From contig CAIJLZ010000006.1 in assembly GCA_903821605.1 (NCBI GenBank), positions 179,118-243,117 on the forward strand: DNA of 64,000 bases, given 5' to 3'. Position numbers and translations under genes: made by a program. The notes under the pieces are model-generated. The model searched no databases. It saw nothing but the letters and a program-made list of their open reading frames with translations, and had not been told where the DNA came from. The DNA is from an uncultured Sphingomonadales bacterium. GTDB taxonomy: Bacteria; Pseudomonadota; Alphaproteobacteria; Sphingomonadales; Sphingomonadaceae. Below, piece by piece: positions 35,726-45,884 of this stretch (its first letter is position 1; each line of letters opens with the position of its first letter).

Positions 35726-38200
35726 TTAGAAGTTGAGCTTGACCGAAGCCGTCGCCGTCCGACCCAGCACAGCGCTGTTCTGGATCACGCCGGTGGTGTC
35801 GGTCAGTTCCAAAATGTCGGCCGAGCCACGATAGCCAAGCGTATTGAAGATGTTGCTGACGTTCACACCGAGTTCGAGATTTTCCATCGGGCGCACCTTC
35901 ACAAAGCCATTCACATAGGTCTGGCCCGGGATGATGTACCGCTGGCCGGTCTCGGCATCGAAGTTGCGCGCCAGCGAGTTGGTCTGGCCGCTGACGCTGA
36001 AGCCCAAGGAGAACAGCTTGGTGTCATAGGTCGGCATGATCGCATAGGTCAGGCGCGGCAGCTTTTCAGCGCGTTCAAAGTTGGTGGCACCTGTCGGCTT
36101 CTTCTTCGAGTTCGAATAGGTGGCATTGGTCACGAGCGAGAAGTTGCCCCAACGCAGCGTGCCGAACCATTCGAGACCGTAAGACTTGTACTTGTTGCTG
36201 ACGATATAACCGCCGCTCTGGTCAAGTTCGAAGGTGTTCTGCGCGAAACGGGCGCGGAACAGCGTGGCCTCGACGGTGTAGCGGGCACCGCCCACCTCAC
36301 CACGACGCTTCAGGCCGACTTCCTGCTGCTTCACGAAGTCGACGGAACGGACGCGCCCGGCTTCGGTCAGCGAGCCGTCAGCATTGAAGCTGCCGCTCAG
36401 GATCTGGCGGTCGCTGTTGAACCGGCCACCCTTGGAGGCGCGGATGAACACGCTGGTGTCGCCGTTGATGGCGTAAAGTGCGCCCAACGACCAGGAGGTG
36501 TAGCTGCGGGTATAATCAAGCACTTCCTTGGTGCCGCCCGGCACCAGCGACGGGAGGCTGACGCCATCGACGAGCACATCCGGACCGGTGATGCCACCCA
36601 GCGCCCAACCCGATGCCTTGACCCGATCGAAGCGGACGCTGCCGTCGAGGTCGAGCCCGCCGCCGCTGTAGTTGGCGGAAAGATAAGGCGCGTCGTTGGT
36701 GTAGTTGAGGCTATAGTCACGTGCGCAGCACGAACCCCAATTGTCGTTGAAACCGGCCTGACCGGCTGCGGTCAACTGATTGCCCGAAGCGTCGAACAGG
36801 TCGAGCATCGCCGGGTTGTTGCCGCTCAGTTCCGACAGGGTGCGGTTGACGTGCCAATCCTGGGCGATGTTCTGGTTCATGTGGAACCAGCCCGCTTTGA
36901 CCGTAACATTGGCCGAACCCATGTCGAACTTGCCCGACAGGGCCAGATCGTTGGTGAAGCTGCCCATGTCGCGCATGTGGGTGCTGATGTTCGGGTTGTT
37001 GTTGACGAACTGGCCGGTGAAGACCTCGCCCGCATTCGGCCCATTGGCATAGCGGATTTCATCGACGATGCCGCCGTTCACGGTGGAGCCGAGGAGGCTG
37101 TCAGCGGTGGCGACGTTCAGGAACTGGGTCCGGAAATTGCCGCTCATGTCGGTCCAGCGGACATTGTTGTCGAGCTGAATGGCATCGTTCATTTCATAAT
37201 GTAGCTGGCCGCCAAAGCTGGTCGCCTTGGTGTGGATGCCGTCCATGTCGACCGTTTCAAGCTGACCATCGCGGTTCAGGATCTGATAGGAACGGTTGTA
37301 GATCGACTGGTTGGAGTCCTTGCGGGCGTCGAAATTCGGCATGGTGCTGAAATCAGTCACCTTGCGGCCATCAAGCGTCACATAAGACGGCATCGCCGTG
37401 TAGGTCGGCTCACGCGAGTCCAAGCGCTTGAAGTTGAAGCGGATGAAGCCACGACCATCGGCGAAATCCTGGGTGATATTCGCCTTGATCTGGTAGCTCT
37501 TGCTGGCATTGTACGAGATGTGGGTCGGGCCGGAGCCGTCCTTGAAATAACCGCCGACATGGAAGCGCAGCGCGTCGTTGATGCGCCCGCCATAACGGAA
37601 GTCGACCTTGTTCTCGTCATAGTTGATGGCCTTGGAGAAGGAGATCGAACCGCCTTCCTTCTCGCCGGTGTTGCTGATGTAGTTGATGACCGCGCCCGGT
37701 GCCTGCGAGGCAAAGGTCGACGAGCCACCGCCGCGCACGGCTTCGACGCGCGACACGGTGGTGTCGTAACGGGTCCAATAGTCGTTGTTGCCGAAGTTCA
37801 TGTCGCCGAACAACACGGTCGGCAGGCCATCTTCCTGCAGTTGGACGAAGGGCGAACCACCGGTGGCGACGGGCAGGCCGCGCACCGCGATGTTCGCGTT
37901 ACCGCCCGGACCGGCAGTGTCTTCAGCCTGAATACCCGGAATGAGGCGGAAAACTTCCGCTTCCGAGCGCGGCGTGAAATCGGCGATCTGCTGCGCCGAG
38001 ACGCTGGTAACCGAGACCGAGCTTTGGAGCTTGGTCTTGTCGCCGACGGCGGCGGTGACGACGATCGTGTCCATCGCGTCTTCATTCGCGGCGGTTTCGG
38101 CGGTGTTGGCGCCCTGCGCCATCGCAGGGGCTGCTGCGCAAAGCAACGCCAGACCAAGTGCTGCCTGAGACGCGCCCAGTGCGTAATTGAACTTCTTCAT
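35726..38200 (-). CDS. TonB-dependent outer-membrane receptor
   Basis: 824 residues. Signal peptide MKKFNYALGASQAALGLALLCAAAPAMAQ; plug domain with SVTSVSAQQIADFTPRSEAEVFRLIPGI, NIAVRGLP and VEAVRGGGSSTFASQAPGAVINY; then a 22-strand barrel ending in ATASVKLNF with terminal Phe. The TonB box region is probably DTIVVTA. Two start ATGs lie in tandem; the second has GGAGG at the better distance. A plausible importer of oligosaccharides, given divergence from a LacI regulator, shared operators with the alpha-galactosidase and GH68 operons, and a following terminator. The substrate is inferred from neighbours, not from sequence. Confidence 0.92.
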   Translation of the reverse strand: MKKFNYALGASQAALGLALLCAAAPAMAQGANTAETAANEDAMDTIVVTAAVGDKTKLQSSVSVTSVSAQQIADFTPRSEAEVFRLIPGIQAEDTAGPGGNANIAVRGLPVATGGSPFVQLQEDGLPTVLFGDMNFGNNDYWTRYDTTVSRVEAVRGGGSSTFASQAPGAVINYISNTGEKEGGSISFSKAINYDENKVDFRYGGRINDALRFHVGGYFKDGSGPTHISYNASKSYQIKANITQDFADGRGFIRFNFKRLDSREPTYTAMPSYVTLDGRKVTDFSTMPNFDARKDSNQSIYNRSYQILNRDGQLETVDMDGIHTKATSFGGQLHYEMNDAIQLDNNVRWTDMSGNFRTQFLNVATADSLLGSTVNGGIVDEIRYANGPNAGEVFTGQFVNNNPNISTHMRDMGSFTNDLALSGKFDMGSANVTVKAGWFHMNQNIAQDWHVNRTLSELSGNNPAMLDLFDASGNQLTAAGQAGFNDNWGSCCARDYSLNYTNDAPYLSANYSGGGLDLDGSVRFDRVKASGWALGGITGPDVLVDGVSLPSLVPGGTKEVLDYTRSYTSWSLGALYAINGDTSVFIRASKGGRFNSDRQILSGSFNADGSLTEAGRVRSVDFVKQQEVGLKRRGEVGGARYTVEATLFRARFAQNTFELDQSGGYIVSNKYKSYGLEWFGTLRWGNFSLVTNATYSNSKKKPTGATNFERAEKLPRLTYAIMPTYDTKLFSLGFSVSGQTNSLARNFDAETGQRYIIPGQTYVNGFVKVRPMENLELGVNVSNIFNTLGYRGSADILELTDTTGVIQNSAVLGRTATASVKLNF

Positions 38201-38265
38201 CATGCCCTCCCGGAATTCTCTCTCCACGCTGATCTGATCAGCTGATGGACCTAAAAGCAAAAACG

Positions 38266-38313
38266 GAAAACGTTTGCAAGAATTTTTTGCAAACGATTGC
38301 TGCAATCGATGCA
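38266..38313. promoter_or_regulatory. Triple LacI-type operator region upstream of the TonB receptor gene
   Basis: Three imperfect palindromes with a central CG: GAAAACGTTTGC, GCAAACGATTGC and GCAATCGATGCA, centred about 23 and 13 bases apart. All fit a GCAAnCGnTTGC pattern typical of LacI-family operators. They lie about 65-115 bases from the receptor start and 100-150 bases from the divergent lacI-type gene, so they could control both. The third shares CAATCGAT with the two operators further right. Confidence 0.7.
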
Positions 38314-38414
38314 AGAGGATGTTAGGACTGTGTCGTTACGGCCACATTCGGCCTTGCCACATCTAGGGAAAAGCGTGCAAAAGTCCATTTGTACGACAGG
38401 AGCAAGAGACAGCA

Positions 38415-39428
38415 GTGACCCCGCCGAAGCGCATTCGTAATATCAAGGAACTTGCCGAGCTGGCCGGTGTCTCGCCGGGCACTGTCTCGCGTGCGCTGAG
38501 CGACTCGGGGTTGATCAGCCTCAAGACCCGTGAGCGGATCAAGGCGATGGCAGCGGCGCATGATTTCCGCCCTAATATCATGGCGCGCAATTTGCGCATC
38601 CAGAAGACGGGGGCGATTGGCGTGCTGATCCCGCTTGGTCATGAGACCGGGCAGCATATCTCCGATCCGTTCTTCATTACCTTGCTTGGCCTGTTGGCGG
38701 ACGCGCTGACCGAGCGCGGCTATGATCTGATGCTGTCGCGCGTGATCCCCAGCGATAATGACTGGCTTGATCGCGTGGTGGATTCCGGGCGGGTCGATGG
38801 GCTGATCGTCATTGGCCAGTCAGACCAGTCGGCGGTGCTTGACCGGGTGGCGGCGCGTTATCGCCCGTTGGTGGCATGGGGCGGCTATTCGCCGGACCAT
38901 GTCCATTGTTCGGTCGGTTCGGATAATTTCAAGGGCGGCCAGCTTGCGGCAGGCCATTTGATCGCGCGCGGATGTGAGCGCATCGCCTTTTTCGGCGACC
39001 CGACCGGGCTGGAAATCGGCCAGCGTCTGGCCGGCTGTCGCGCCGCGATGGAACAGGCCGGGCTGGGCGAGGGGCTAACGGTGTTTCCGGCGCATCTCGT
39101 TGCCGATGCGGCGGAAAGCGACATTGCCGCCTTTCTTGGCACCGGCCAGCATCGCCCGCAGGGGATTGTCGCGGCATCCGATGTGGTGGCGATGAGCGCG
39201 CTGCGGGCCTTGTCCGAACTGGGCATTGCAGTGCCCGACGACATCAAGGTGATCGGCTATGATGATCTGCCGCTCGCCGAACATACCGTGCCGCGCCTGA
39301 CAACGGTGCGACAGGATTTGACCCGTGGCGCCGATGCGCTGGTGGATCTCTTGTTCCGCCGGATTGCAGGCGAGGAGACGGACTCGGTGGTGATGGAACC
39401 GGAACTTGTCGTGCGGCTTTCGACCTGA
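38415..39428 (+). CDS. LacI-family transcriptional regulator of sugar utilisation
   Basis: 337 residues. The N-terminal helix-turn-helix and hinge are clear (NIKELAELAGVSPGTVSRAL, then FRPNIMARNL), followed by a periplasmic-binding-protein-like sensor domain (GAIGVLIPLGHE, GLIVIGQSD, VIGYDDLPLAEHTVPRLTTV). The start is GTG, with AGGAG 12 bases upstream, a long but usable spacing. It diverges from the TonB receptor, with operators between them, and converges with fructokinase. The likely effector is a galactoside or sucrose breakdown sugar (inference). Confidence 0.93.
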   Translation: MTPPKRIRNIKELAELAGVSPGTVSRALSDSGLISLKTRERIKAMAAAHDFRPNIMARNLRIQKTGAIGVLIPLGHETGQHISDPFFITLLGLLADALTERGYDLMLSRVIPSDNDWLDRVVDSGRVDGLIVIGQSDQSAVLDRVAARYRPLVAWGGYSPDHVHCSVGSDNFKGGQLAAGHLIARGCERIAFFGDPTGLEIGQRLAGCRAAMEQAGLGEGLTVFPAHLVADAAESDIAAFLGTGQHRPQGIVAASDVVAMSALRALSELGIAVPDDIKVIGYDDLPLAEHTVPRLTTVRQDLTRGADALVDLLFRRIAGEETDSVVMEPELVVRLST

Positions 39429-39435
39429 ACGGTCG

Positions 39436-40320
39436 TCAGGCGATGAGGTCTTGCGCCAACGCCAGCGCGCCGAGTAGGCCGGCACGATCGCCCAGACCGG
39501 GCAGAACGACGATTTCTGCGGGCTTGGTGACGAAATAGCCATTGCCCAGCTCGGCTGCCGTCGCGCGCACGCGGTCGAGCATGGCGGGCGTGCCCATCAC
39601 GCCGCCGCCAAAGATGATTCGGCCCGGTTCAAAGATTGCCTGCAAGGTGCAGACCGCCTGGGCGAGATACCAAGCGATGATCTCTTGCGCCGGATGGTCG
39701 GCGGCTAGCTGCGACAGGGACTGGCCCCAGCGGGCGATGATCGCCGGGCCGCTGGCCAGCCCTTCAAGGCAATCGGTGTGATAGCTGCACGTGCCCGCGA
39801 AATTGGTATCGAGCGGATGGCGGGCGACGCGGACATGGCCCATTTCCGGGTGGCTGACGCCATGCAGCAGCTTGCCATCCACCACACAACCGCCGCCAAT
39901 GCCGGTGCCGATGGTGAGATAAATAGCGACGCGCTGGCCCTTGGCCGCGCCCCAGCGATGTTCAGCCAGGGCCGCGCCGTTGACATCAGTGTCGATTGCG
40001 ACCGGGCAATCGAATTGGGCCTTGAGCGGGCCGACGAGATCCGCACCGCTCCACCCTGCTTTGGGGGTGCTGGTGATATGGCCCCAATCCGCTGCGGCCG
40101 GATCGAGTTGAAGCGGGCCGAAGCTGGCGATGCCGATGGCCGTCAACGGGCCATGTAAAAAGGACTGTTCCTTGAACCACGCGACCATTGCCCCCAAGGT
40201 TGCCGCCGGGCTGGTGGTTGGGATGCGGGCGGTGGCGATGACCTCGTCCTTCTCGGTGGCAATGCCGAGGACGAACTTGGTGCCGCCAGCTTCGACGAGG
40301 CCGAACAGGGGCTGGGTCAT
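39436..40320 (-). CDS. Fructokinase (ROK family)
   Basis: 294 residues. The N-terminal LFGLVEAGGTKFVLGIAT is the ATP-binding start of ROK kinases; GTGIGGGCVVDGKLLHG and GHVRVARHPLD precede CSYHTDCLEGLASGPAI, which carries the ROK zinc motif (Cys/His cluster), and GPLQLDPAAADWGHI occurs in fructokinases of the Zymomonas Frk/GmuE type. It starts one base after the GH68 stop (TAA, C, ATG), so it should phosphorylate fructose released from sucrose by that enzyme. Fructose 6-phosphate then reaches the Entner-Doudoroff route through pgi. Confidence 0.88.
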   Translation of the reverse strand: MTQPLFGLVEAGGTKFVLGIATEKDEVIATARIPTTSPAATLGAMVAWFKEQSFLHGPLTAIGIASFGPLQLDPAAADWGHITSTPKAGWSGADLVGPLKAQFDCPVAIDTDVNGAALAEHRWGAAKGQRVAIYLTIGTGIGGGCVVDGKLLHGVSHPEMGHVRVARHPLDTNFAGTCSYHTDCLEGLASGPAIIARWGQSLSQLAADHPAQEIIAWYLAQAVCTLQAIFEPGRIIFGGGVMGTPAMLDRVRATAAELGNGYFVTKPAEIVVLPGLGDRAGLLGALALAQDLIA

Positions 40321-40321
40321 G

Positions 40322-41470
40322 TTAGCGCGCCTTGATATGGGCGGCCTTGCCGTCCAGTTCGAGGGTGAAGACCGGCGCAGGCGTACCGCCGAAATGCTGG
40401 CGGCGGAACGCGGGATCATCGGCGACTGGCTGGCCCTTCAAGCCCCAAAGGTCGGTAAAGCCCCAGCATTGCAGCTGTGCATCCACCCACCAGCTATAGC
40501 ATTGGAACGGTTCGGCGTCCGGACAGGCCGCGACAAGGCCGGTGCCGTTGAGCGGTTCATAGGGGCCAAGCACAGATGAGGCGACCATGCCATAAAGGCC
40601 GGTCGGTCCGGCAGGCCCATGGGCGGCGAACACCTTGCGCTGGGTCGACCAGAATAGATAATATAGCCCATCGCGCTGGATCAGCAGCGGGCGTTCCAAT
40701 TCGTTGTTCACGCCATCTGCGGACACCAGCGGCGGCAAGATGGCCCAGCGGTCATGGCCGGGGCCTTTGGCGCGCGCGATGCCGATCACGCCGTTCCAGT
40801 CGCTGCTCGCGTGTTTCAGCGAGCCTGTGAAGGCGATGTAATCCTGCCCGTCGTGCGGATCGCGGAAATGGGCGGGATCGCGGAAGCCCTTGATGAAGCC
40901 GGGAATGCCCTCGGTGCCGCCGACGCGCATATAATGAACGTCGTCGGCGATGATGATTTCAACCGGCGTGTCCCAATGTTCAACGCAGGCCAGACCATTG
41001 GCGATGTGCAGCGTGCCATTGGTCTTGAACAGGCGCTGTTCAAAGCTGCGCTGTGCCTCGCCGCGACGGCCCGAGGCGGTGAAGAATAAGGAGAGCTTGC
41101 CGGTCGCGGGATCATAGAGCGTCGACCCCGCCCATTCGCGGCTGCCCGGCGCATGGCCATCCGGCATCAATGGGCCGCAATTTCGCCACTCATCGCCCTT
41201 TTGCATCACCAGCAGGATGCGGGCGATATCATGACGCGCATCGGGATCGGGGAGCAGGGGGGCGGAGAGAATATTCCACAGCGTCCAGCCATCGAAATCG
41301 GCGGTGCTGCCGTCCACGAGCTGCACCGGCCACAGATCCCACAGGTCCACGCCCGGCAGGACCGGGATCACATCGGCCGCAGTGATGACCGGAATTTCAT
41401 GTGCCGCATCGGTGGCAATGGCTGCGACATGGGCGGCCGTCCAAGCAGATGGGGCAGGGCTGTCAGGCAT
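40322..41470 (-). CDS. GH68 enzyme (levansucrase/invertase)
   Basis: 382 residues. WDLWPVQ has the predicted nucleophile D45, GFRDPAHF the transition-state stabiliser D198, and NNELERP the general acid/base E259, the three carboxylates of GH68. It splits sucrose or the sucrose part of raffinose and can form levan or fructo-oligosaccharides; hydrolysis against transfructosylation cannot be told from sequence. There is no signal peptide: the N-terminus is MPDSPAPSAWTAAHVAAIAT. Zymomonas GH68 enzymes also lack one and still leave the cell by an unclear route. The second of two tandem ATGs is chosen for spacing to GGGAAAG. First gene of an operon with fructokinase. Confidence 0.9.
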   Translation of the reverse strand: MPDSPAPSAWTAAHVAAIATDAAHEIPVITAADVIPVLPGVDLWDLWPVQLVDGSTADFDGWTLWNILSAPLLPDPDARHDIARILLVMQKGDEWRNCGPLMPDGHAPGSREWAGSTLYDPATGKLSLFFTASGRRGEAQRSFEQRLFKTNGTLHIANGLACVEHWDTPVEIIIADDVHYMRVGGTEGIPGFIKGFRDPAHFRDPHDGQDYIAFTGSLKHASSDWNGVIGIARAKGPGHDRWAILPPLVSADGVNNELERPLLIQRDGLYYLFWSTQRKVFAAHGPAGPTGLYGMVASSVLGPYEPLNGTGLVAACPDAEPFQCYSWWVDAQLQCWGFTDLWGLKGQPVADDPAFRRQHFGGTPAPVFTLELDGKAAHIKAR

Positions 41471-41531
41471 CATTCTTTCCCAGTGACATATCATGCAATC
41501 GGTTTCTGAAAGGCGGTTTAACCGCGCCGAG

Positions 41532-41560
41532 CATTATTTGCAACAATCGATTGCAATCAA
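41532..41560 (-). promoter_or_regulatory. Promoter and LacI-type operator of the GH68-fructokinase operon
   Basis: On the minus strand TTGATT and ATAATG are spaced by 17 bases, a good sigma70-like promoter. The 17-nt element CAACAATCGATTGCAAT (41541-41557), with the perfect 10-bp palindrome CAATCGATTG, occupies the -35/spacer region. The same 17 bases recur upstream of the MFS-galA operon at 47287-47303. Confidence 0.75.
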
Positions 41561-41579
41561 ATAAAGAGACGAAATTCCG

Positions 41580-42731
41580 TTAGATGATGGAGGCGCCGCC
41601 GCATGGTGTTTCGACCATGATCAAGGGTGGTTCGCCCTGTGGTGTGCGATAGGTGGCGGCGACCGCATGGCGCACATCGGCGATGCGGTCGCGGGCCATG
41701 ACTGCAACCACCGCGCCGCCGAAACCGCCGCCCGTCATCCGTGCTCCGCCATGGCTACCAATGGTGGATTGTAACAGGGCGACCAGCCCGTCAATCGCCG
41801 GGGTGGTGATCGCGAAATCGTCTCGCATGGACGCATGGGACGCCGCCATCAATGTGCCAAGCCGGGGCAGGTCGCCATTTGCCAGCGCATCGGCAGCGGC
41901 CAAGGTGCGGGCATTCTCGCTCACCACATGGCGGGCACGGCGGGCCGTGACGGGATCAAGGCCTGCCAGCCCGGCTTCCAGCGTGGCGATCTCAAGGTCG
42001 CGCAGGGCGGCCACGCCGAAATGGGCGGCGGCCTGTTCGCATTGGGCGCGACGGCTATTATAGGCGCCATCGACCAGTTCTCGGCTGATGCCGGAATGGA
42101 CGATCATCACCGCCAGCTCATCCGCCAGCGGGATTGGCTTGGTGGCAAGGCTGCGGCAGTCGATCAGCAGGGCAGCGCCCGCTGCCGCCCGCGCGCTCAC
42201 CAACTGGTCCATGATGCCGCATTGGCAACCGGCGAAGCGATGTTCCGCGAGTTGACCGATGCGGGCGAGTTGGGTGCGGTCGATATCTGGCCTGCCCGCC
42301 ACCGCCGCCAAGGCGAGACCGACGGCATTTTCCAGCGCAGCGGACGAGGAGAGGCCCGCGCCCTGCGGCATGTCGCCCAGAATCGCGATATCGGCCCCGA
42401 TCAGGTCAAGCCCTTGTTCCTGCAACAGGGCGGCGACCCCGCGCACATAATTGCTCCAGCCATGGGCCGGGTCGGGCGTGATTGGTGCATCGAGCCGGAA
42501 ATCGGCGCGCGCGCCATCAAGATCGCCCGCGACAAGCCGGATGACCGCATCGCCACGCGGGCGGATCGCGACCATGGTCTGGCGCGAAATCGCCATGGGG
42601 AGGACGAAGCCGTCATTATAATCGGTATGCTCGCCAATCAGATTGACCCGCCCCGGCGCACGGGTGACGAGGCTCGGCAGGGCGTCGAATTGGGCGCAAA
42701 ACAGGGTGAGGAGCCGGTCGTGCAGCGCCAT
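41580..42731 (-). CDS. galK: Galactokinase
   Basis: ATP-dependent phosphorylation of galactose to galactose 1-phosphate. 383 residues, GHMP family. Galactokinase signature APGRVNLIGEHTDYNDGFVLPM at the N-terminus (about residues 25-46), ATP loop GDMPQGAGLSSSAALE, and the C-terminal MTGGGFGGAVVAV. The ATG is one base past the galT stop (TGAGATG); an earlier start would lie inside galT. Last gene of the MFS-galA-galT-galK operon. Confidence 0.95.
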   Translation of the reverse strand: MALHDRLLTLFCAQFDALPSLVTRAPGRVNLIGEHTDYNDGFVLPMAISRQTMVAIRPRGDAVIRLVAGDLDGARADFRLDAPITPDPAHGWSNYVRGVAALLQEQGLDLIGADIAILGDMPQGAGLSSSAALENAVGLALAAVAGRPDIDRTQLARIGQLAEHRFAGCQCGIMDQLVSARAAAGAALLIDCRSLATKPIPLADELAVMIVHSGISRELVDGAYNSRRAQCEQAAAHFGVAALRDLEIATLEAGLAGLDPVTARRARHVVSENARTLAAADALANGDLPRLGTLMAASHASMRDDFAITTPAIDGLVALLQSTIGSHGGARMTGGGFGGAVVAVMARDRIADVRHAVAATYRTPQGEPPLIMVETPCGGASII

Positions 42732-42732
42732 C

Positions 42733-43767
42733 TCAGCGGCGCTCCCGGAAATGCACATCGCTCACCGCGCGCAGCCGGGCGGCGGCCTGTTCCGGGGTCA
42801 GGTCGCGCTGCGCCTCGGCCATCATTTCATAGCCGACCATGAACTTGCGCACGGCCGCAGAGCGCAGCAGCGGCGGGTAGAAATGGGCGTGCAACTGCCA
42901 GTGGCCGATTTCGTCCTGCCCAAAGGGGGCGCCATGCCAGCCCATTGAATAGGGAAAGGAACATTGAAACAAATTGTCATAGCGCGCCGTTAACTGCTTG
43001 AGCGCGCAGGCAAGATCATCGCGATGGGCGGTGGTCAAGTCGGGCAGGCGCTGGATCGGGAAGCGCGGCAGCAGCAGCGTCTCGAACGGCCAGGCCGCCC
43101 AATAGGGCACGATGGCGAGCCAGTGCGCTGTTTCGACCACCACGCGTTCACCTCCGGCCTCACGCTCCGCCAGCATGGCGAGCAGCGGCGCGTCATGGGC
43201 GGCGCGCCAGTCACGCTGGGTCTGATCCTCGGTCGCCAGTGTTGAGGGGACATGGCTGGTGGCCCAGATCTGGCCATGCGGATGGGGGTTGGAACAGCCC
43301 ATCATCGCGCCCTTATTCTCGAATATCTGCACATTCGCATAGGTCTGGCCCAGCTCAGCCGATTGGCTGCACCAGCAGTCGATCACGCCGCGAATGGCGG
43401 GGAGAGGAAGTTCCGGCAGCGTTTGGGCATGATCAGGGGAAAAGCAGATGACCCGGCTCAACCCGCGTGCGCCTGCCGCACGGAACAGCTCATCCGATAT
43501 GTCGGGCGCGGGCGTATCGTGCTGGAGCGCCGCGAAGTCATTGGTGAAGACGAAGGTGCCCGCATAATCGGGGTTGGTATCGCCCGTCACCCGCGCATTG
43601 CCGGGGCAGAGATAACAATCCGGGTCATAGCCGGGCCGCTCACCAAGATCGGGCGCATCCTCCTGCCCCTGCCATGGCCGCTTGGCCCGGTGGGGCGAGA
43701 CGAGGATCCATTCGCCATTCAACGGATTGAAGCGGCGATGGGGATGCTCGGTCGGGTCAAAGCTCAT
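42733..43767 (-). CDS. galT: Galactose-1-phosphate uridylyltransferase
   Basis: Leloir-pathway enzyme exchanging galactose 1-phosphate with UDP-glucose. 344 residues. [17 protein letters not shown] is the N-terminal signature, [12 protein letters not shown] holds zinc-ligand cysteines, and [11 protein letters not shown] contains the active-site HPH with the uridylylated His. Overlaps the alpha-galactosidase stop by ATGA. No galE is present in the window, so UDP-galactose must be epimerised by an enzyme encoded elsewhere. Confidence 0.96.
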   Translation of the reverse strand: MSFDPTEHPHRRFNPLNGEWILVSPHRAKRPWQGQEDAPDLGERPGYDPDCYLCPGNARVTGDTNPDYAGTFVFTNDFAALQHDTPAPDISDELFRAAGARGLSRVICFSPDHAQTLPELPLPAIRGVIDCWCSQSAELGQTYANVQIFENKGAMMGCSNPHPHGQIWATSHVPSTLATEDQTQRDWRAAHDAPLLAMLAEREAGGERVVVETAHWLAIVPYWAAWPFETLLLPRFPIQRLPDLTTAHRDDLACALKQLTARYDNLFQCSFPYSMGWHGAPFGQDEIGHWQLHAHFYPPLLRSAAVRKFMVGYEMMAEAQRDLTPEQAAARLRAVSDVHFRERR

Positions 43768-45881
43768 CGCGCGCTGACCTTAAACAGCGCGACCTGTTCG
43801 GCCTTCATTGGCGGCATCGGCAGGCCGACGGCGCGGAGCCAGTCGCCCGCCAGTTCCAGCCCGTCCGCTGTCCGCATCGCATCAAGCGCGGGGGCGGTCG
43901 GGAAGCCATGGACGGTCGGATCGGGCCGGTCGATGCGGGTGATGGCATAATGGCGGTCGGGATCGAGCATGTCGAGCCGGATAGCGGGCAGATGGCGTTG
44001 GCTTGACGGGTCGAGACGGTAGACGAGCAGCAGCAACTCCTCGGCCGAGCCATGGGCCTGCCAGACCAGATGATCATCCGCCGCGCCGAGCCAGAGCTGG
44101 CCATAGTGGAGTTGATCGCGCAGTTGCTTGTAAAGCCCGATCCAATGGGCAAGCGTCGCGCGGTCCTCGCCGGTCACCTGCCGGGCATCGAGTTCGACGC
44201 CGAGATGGCCGCTCAGCGCCACGCCCGCGCGGAAGGTCATCGACTGGCTGCGCCCGGTGCTATGAGCGGGCGAGGTACCGACATGCGACCCCATGATTTC
44301 GGGCGGCATGAACTGGAGAAAGCCGCGTTGGATCGCAACGCGCGACACGGCATCGATGCAGTCGCTAGTCCAGAAGCGATGGGTATGGCGGATGATCCCG
44401 GCGTCGATCCGCCCGCCGCCACCGGCACAGGCTTCGATCTCGACATGCGGGAAGGCGGCGCGCAGCCGGGCGAGCAGGGCATAAGTCGCCTCCACCTGCG
44501 TGCGATAGCGCGGGGTCGCGCCCGCCGTGGTCAGGTCGCGGTTATGGTCCCATTTGAGATAGGCAATCGGCAGGCTGTCGAGCAGCGCCGCGATGTGATC
44601 GAACAGATAGTCGCTCACCCCCGGTTGGCTCATGTCGAGCACCAGTTGGTTGCGTGCGGTGAGCAGCGGGCGGCCCGCAATCTGCAACGCCCATTCGGGA
44701 TGGGCGCGATAGAGCGCGCTATCGGGGTTGATCATTTCCGGCTCGACCCATAGGCCGAACTCCATGCCGAGCGCGGTCACATGATCCGCGAGCGGGGCGA
44801 GGCCATCGGGATATTTGCCCGCATCGGGCCACCAGTCGCCCAGCGATGATGTATCGTCATGGCGGCCATGGAACCAGCCATCATCAAGCACATAACGCTC
44901 GATCCCGATTTCAGATGCGGCATCAGATAATTGCTTTAATGCATTGATATCATGATCAAAGTAAAATCCCTCCCATGTATTGAGATGGACTGGGCGTGGC
45001 TTCATCCGTCCCTCGGGCCAGTCCATCGCCGCGCGGATCGCGGCGTGGAAATTCTGGGCGACGCCGTTGGTGCCGTGGCGCGAGCAGGTGGCAAGCATAT
45101 CGGGGCTGTGCCGGCTTTCGCCGGGGGCAAGCAGCATTTCGCCGGGGGCGAGCCATTCGCCCATCTGCCACTGATATTGCCCATCATCGAGCCATTCGAT
45201 GCATTGGGCGTGATTGCCCGACCACGCAAGCTGCGCGCCATAGGCGGCGCCGTCCGCCAGCACCACCGCGCCGGGAAAACAATCGTGCGAGGTCAGGCCA
45301 CGCCGGTTTTCGCGCCGCCATAGGCTGCGCGAAAGCGGTTCAATAATCGGCACAAACTCATTGTTATGACGCCCTGAAAAGGATTGGACCTGATGGGCAT
45401 GGGGCGGCAGCGGCACGGTGCCTGCTGCGAGCCATTGCACATCGAGCGGCGCATCGCCTTGGTTGGTCAATCGGGTCGATAATGTCAGCACATCGCTTGC
45501 CGGGTCCAGCGCCAGATCAAGCGTGACCGCGATCTTGGCAATGGCATCGCTCAGGGTGAAGCGGACGGCCCGGCCCGGTGTGATCCAATCCGTCGTGCAG
45601 CGGGTCGCGGCCTGCGCATAATCCCGCCCGCCCCGATGGGCGAGGAGTGCGCTTTGCCCGAACCAGCCGACCCCAAAGGTCGGGAAGAGCGAGAGCGGCT
45701 GATCATGATCAAGCGAGAAGGACGGCAGCGGCCGGGTGTCGCGCAGCAGCGGGCCGGGGGTGACGCCATCCGCTAGCCTTGGTCCCCAATAACGCCAGAT
45801 CGGGGCCTCGTCGGCAGGGGTTTCAATGATGGCGGTGATATCGCGGCCATGCAGGATGATATAGTTGGTCGCGGTCGCCAT
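43764..45881 (-). CDS. GH36 alpha-galactosidase
   Basis: 705 residues, full-length GH36 with N-terminal beta-supersandwich, catalytic barrel and C-terminal domain. [10 protein letters not shown] gives the nucleophile at about D445 and [10 protein letters not shown] the acid/base at about D507; the conserved [11 protein letters not shown] and [14 protein letters not shown] segments are present. No signal peptide is visible ([19 protein letters not shown]), so it is cytoplasmic and acts on imported raffinose, stachyose or melibiose-type sugars. Between the MFS transporter (3 bases upstream) and galT (4-base overlap). Confidence 0.94.
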   Translation of the reverse strand: MATATNYIILHGRDITAIIETPADEAPIWRYWGPRLADGVTPGPLLRDTRPLPSFSLDHDQPLSLFPTFGVGWFGQSALLAHRGGRDYAQAATRCTTDWITPGRAVRFTLSDAIAKIAVTLDLALDPASDVLTLSTRLTNQGDAPLDVQWLAAGTVPLPPHAHQVQSFSGRHNNEFVPIIEPLSRSLWRRENRRGLTSHDCFPGAVVLADGAAYGAQLAWSGNHAQCIEWLDDGQYQWQMGEWLAPGEMLLAPGESRHSPDMLATCSRHGTNGVAQNFHAAIRAAMDWPEGRMKPRPVHLNTWEGFYFDHDINALKQLSDAASEIGIERYVLDDGWFHGRHDDTSSLGDWWPDAGKYPDGLAPLADHVTALGMEFGLWVEPEMINPDSALYRAHPEWALQIAGRPLLTARNQLVLDMSQPGVSDYLFDHIAALLDSLPIAYLKWDHNRDLTTAGATPRYRTQVEATYALLARLRAAFPHVEIEACAGGGGRIDAGIIRHTHRFWTSDCIDAVSRVAIQRGFLQFMPPEIMGSHVGTSPAHSTGRSQSMTFRAGVALSGHLGVELDARQVTGEDRATLAHWIGLYKQLRDQLHYGQLWLGAADDHLVWQAHGSAEELLLLVYRLDPSSQRHLPAIRLDMLDPDRHYAITRIDRPDPTVHGFPTAPALDAMRTADGLELAGDWLRAVGLPMPPMKAEQVALFKVSAR

Positions 45882-45884
45882 GGT

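Noticed and set aside
44944..44959. TTGAT-ATCATG-ATCAA, resembling an FNR/FixK box
   Set aside because: The spacer is six bases rather than four and it lies inside the GH36 coding region.
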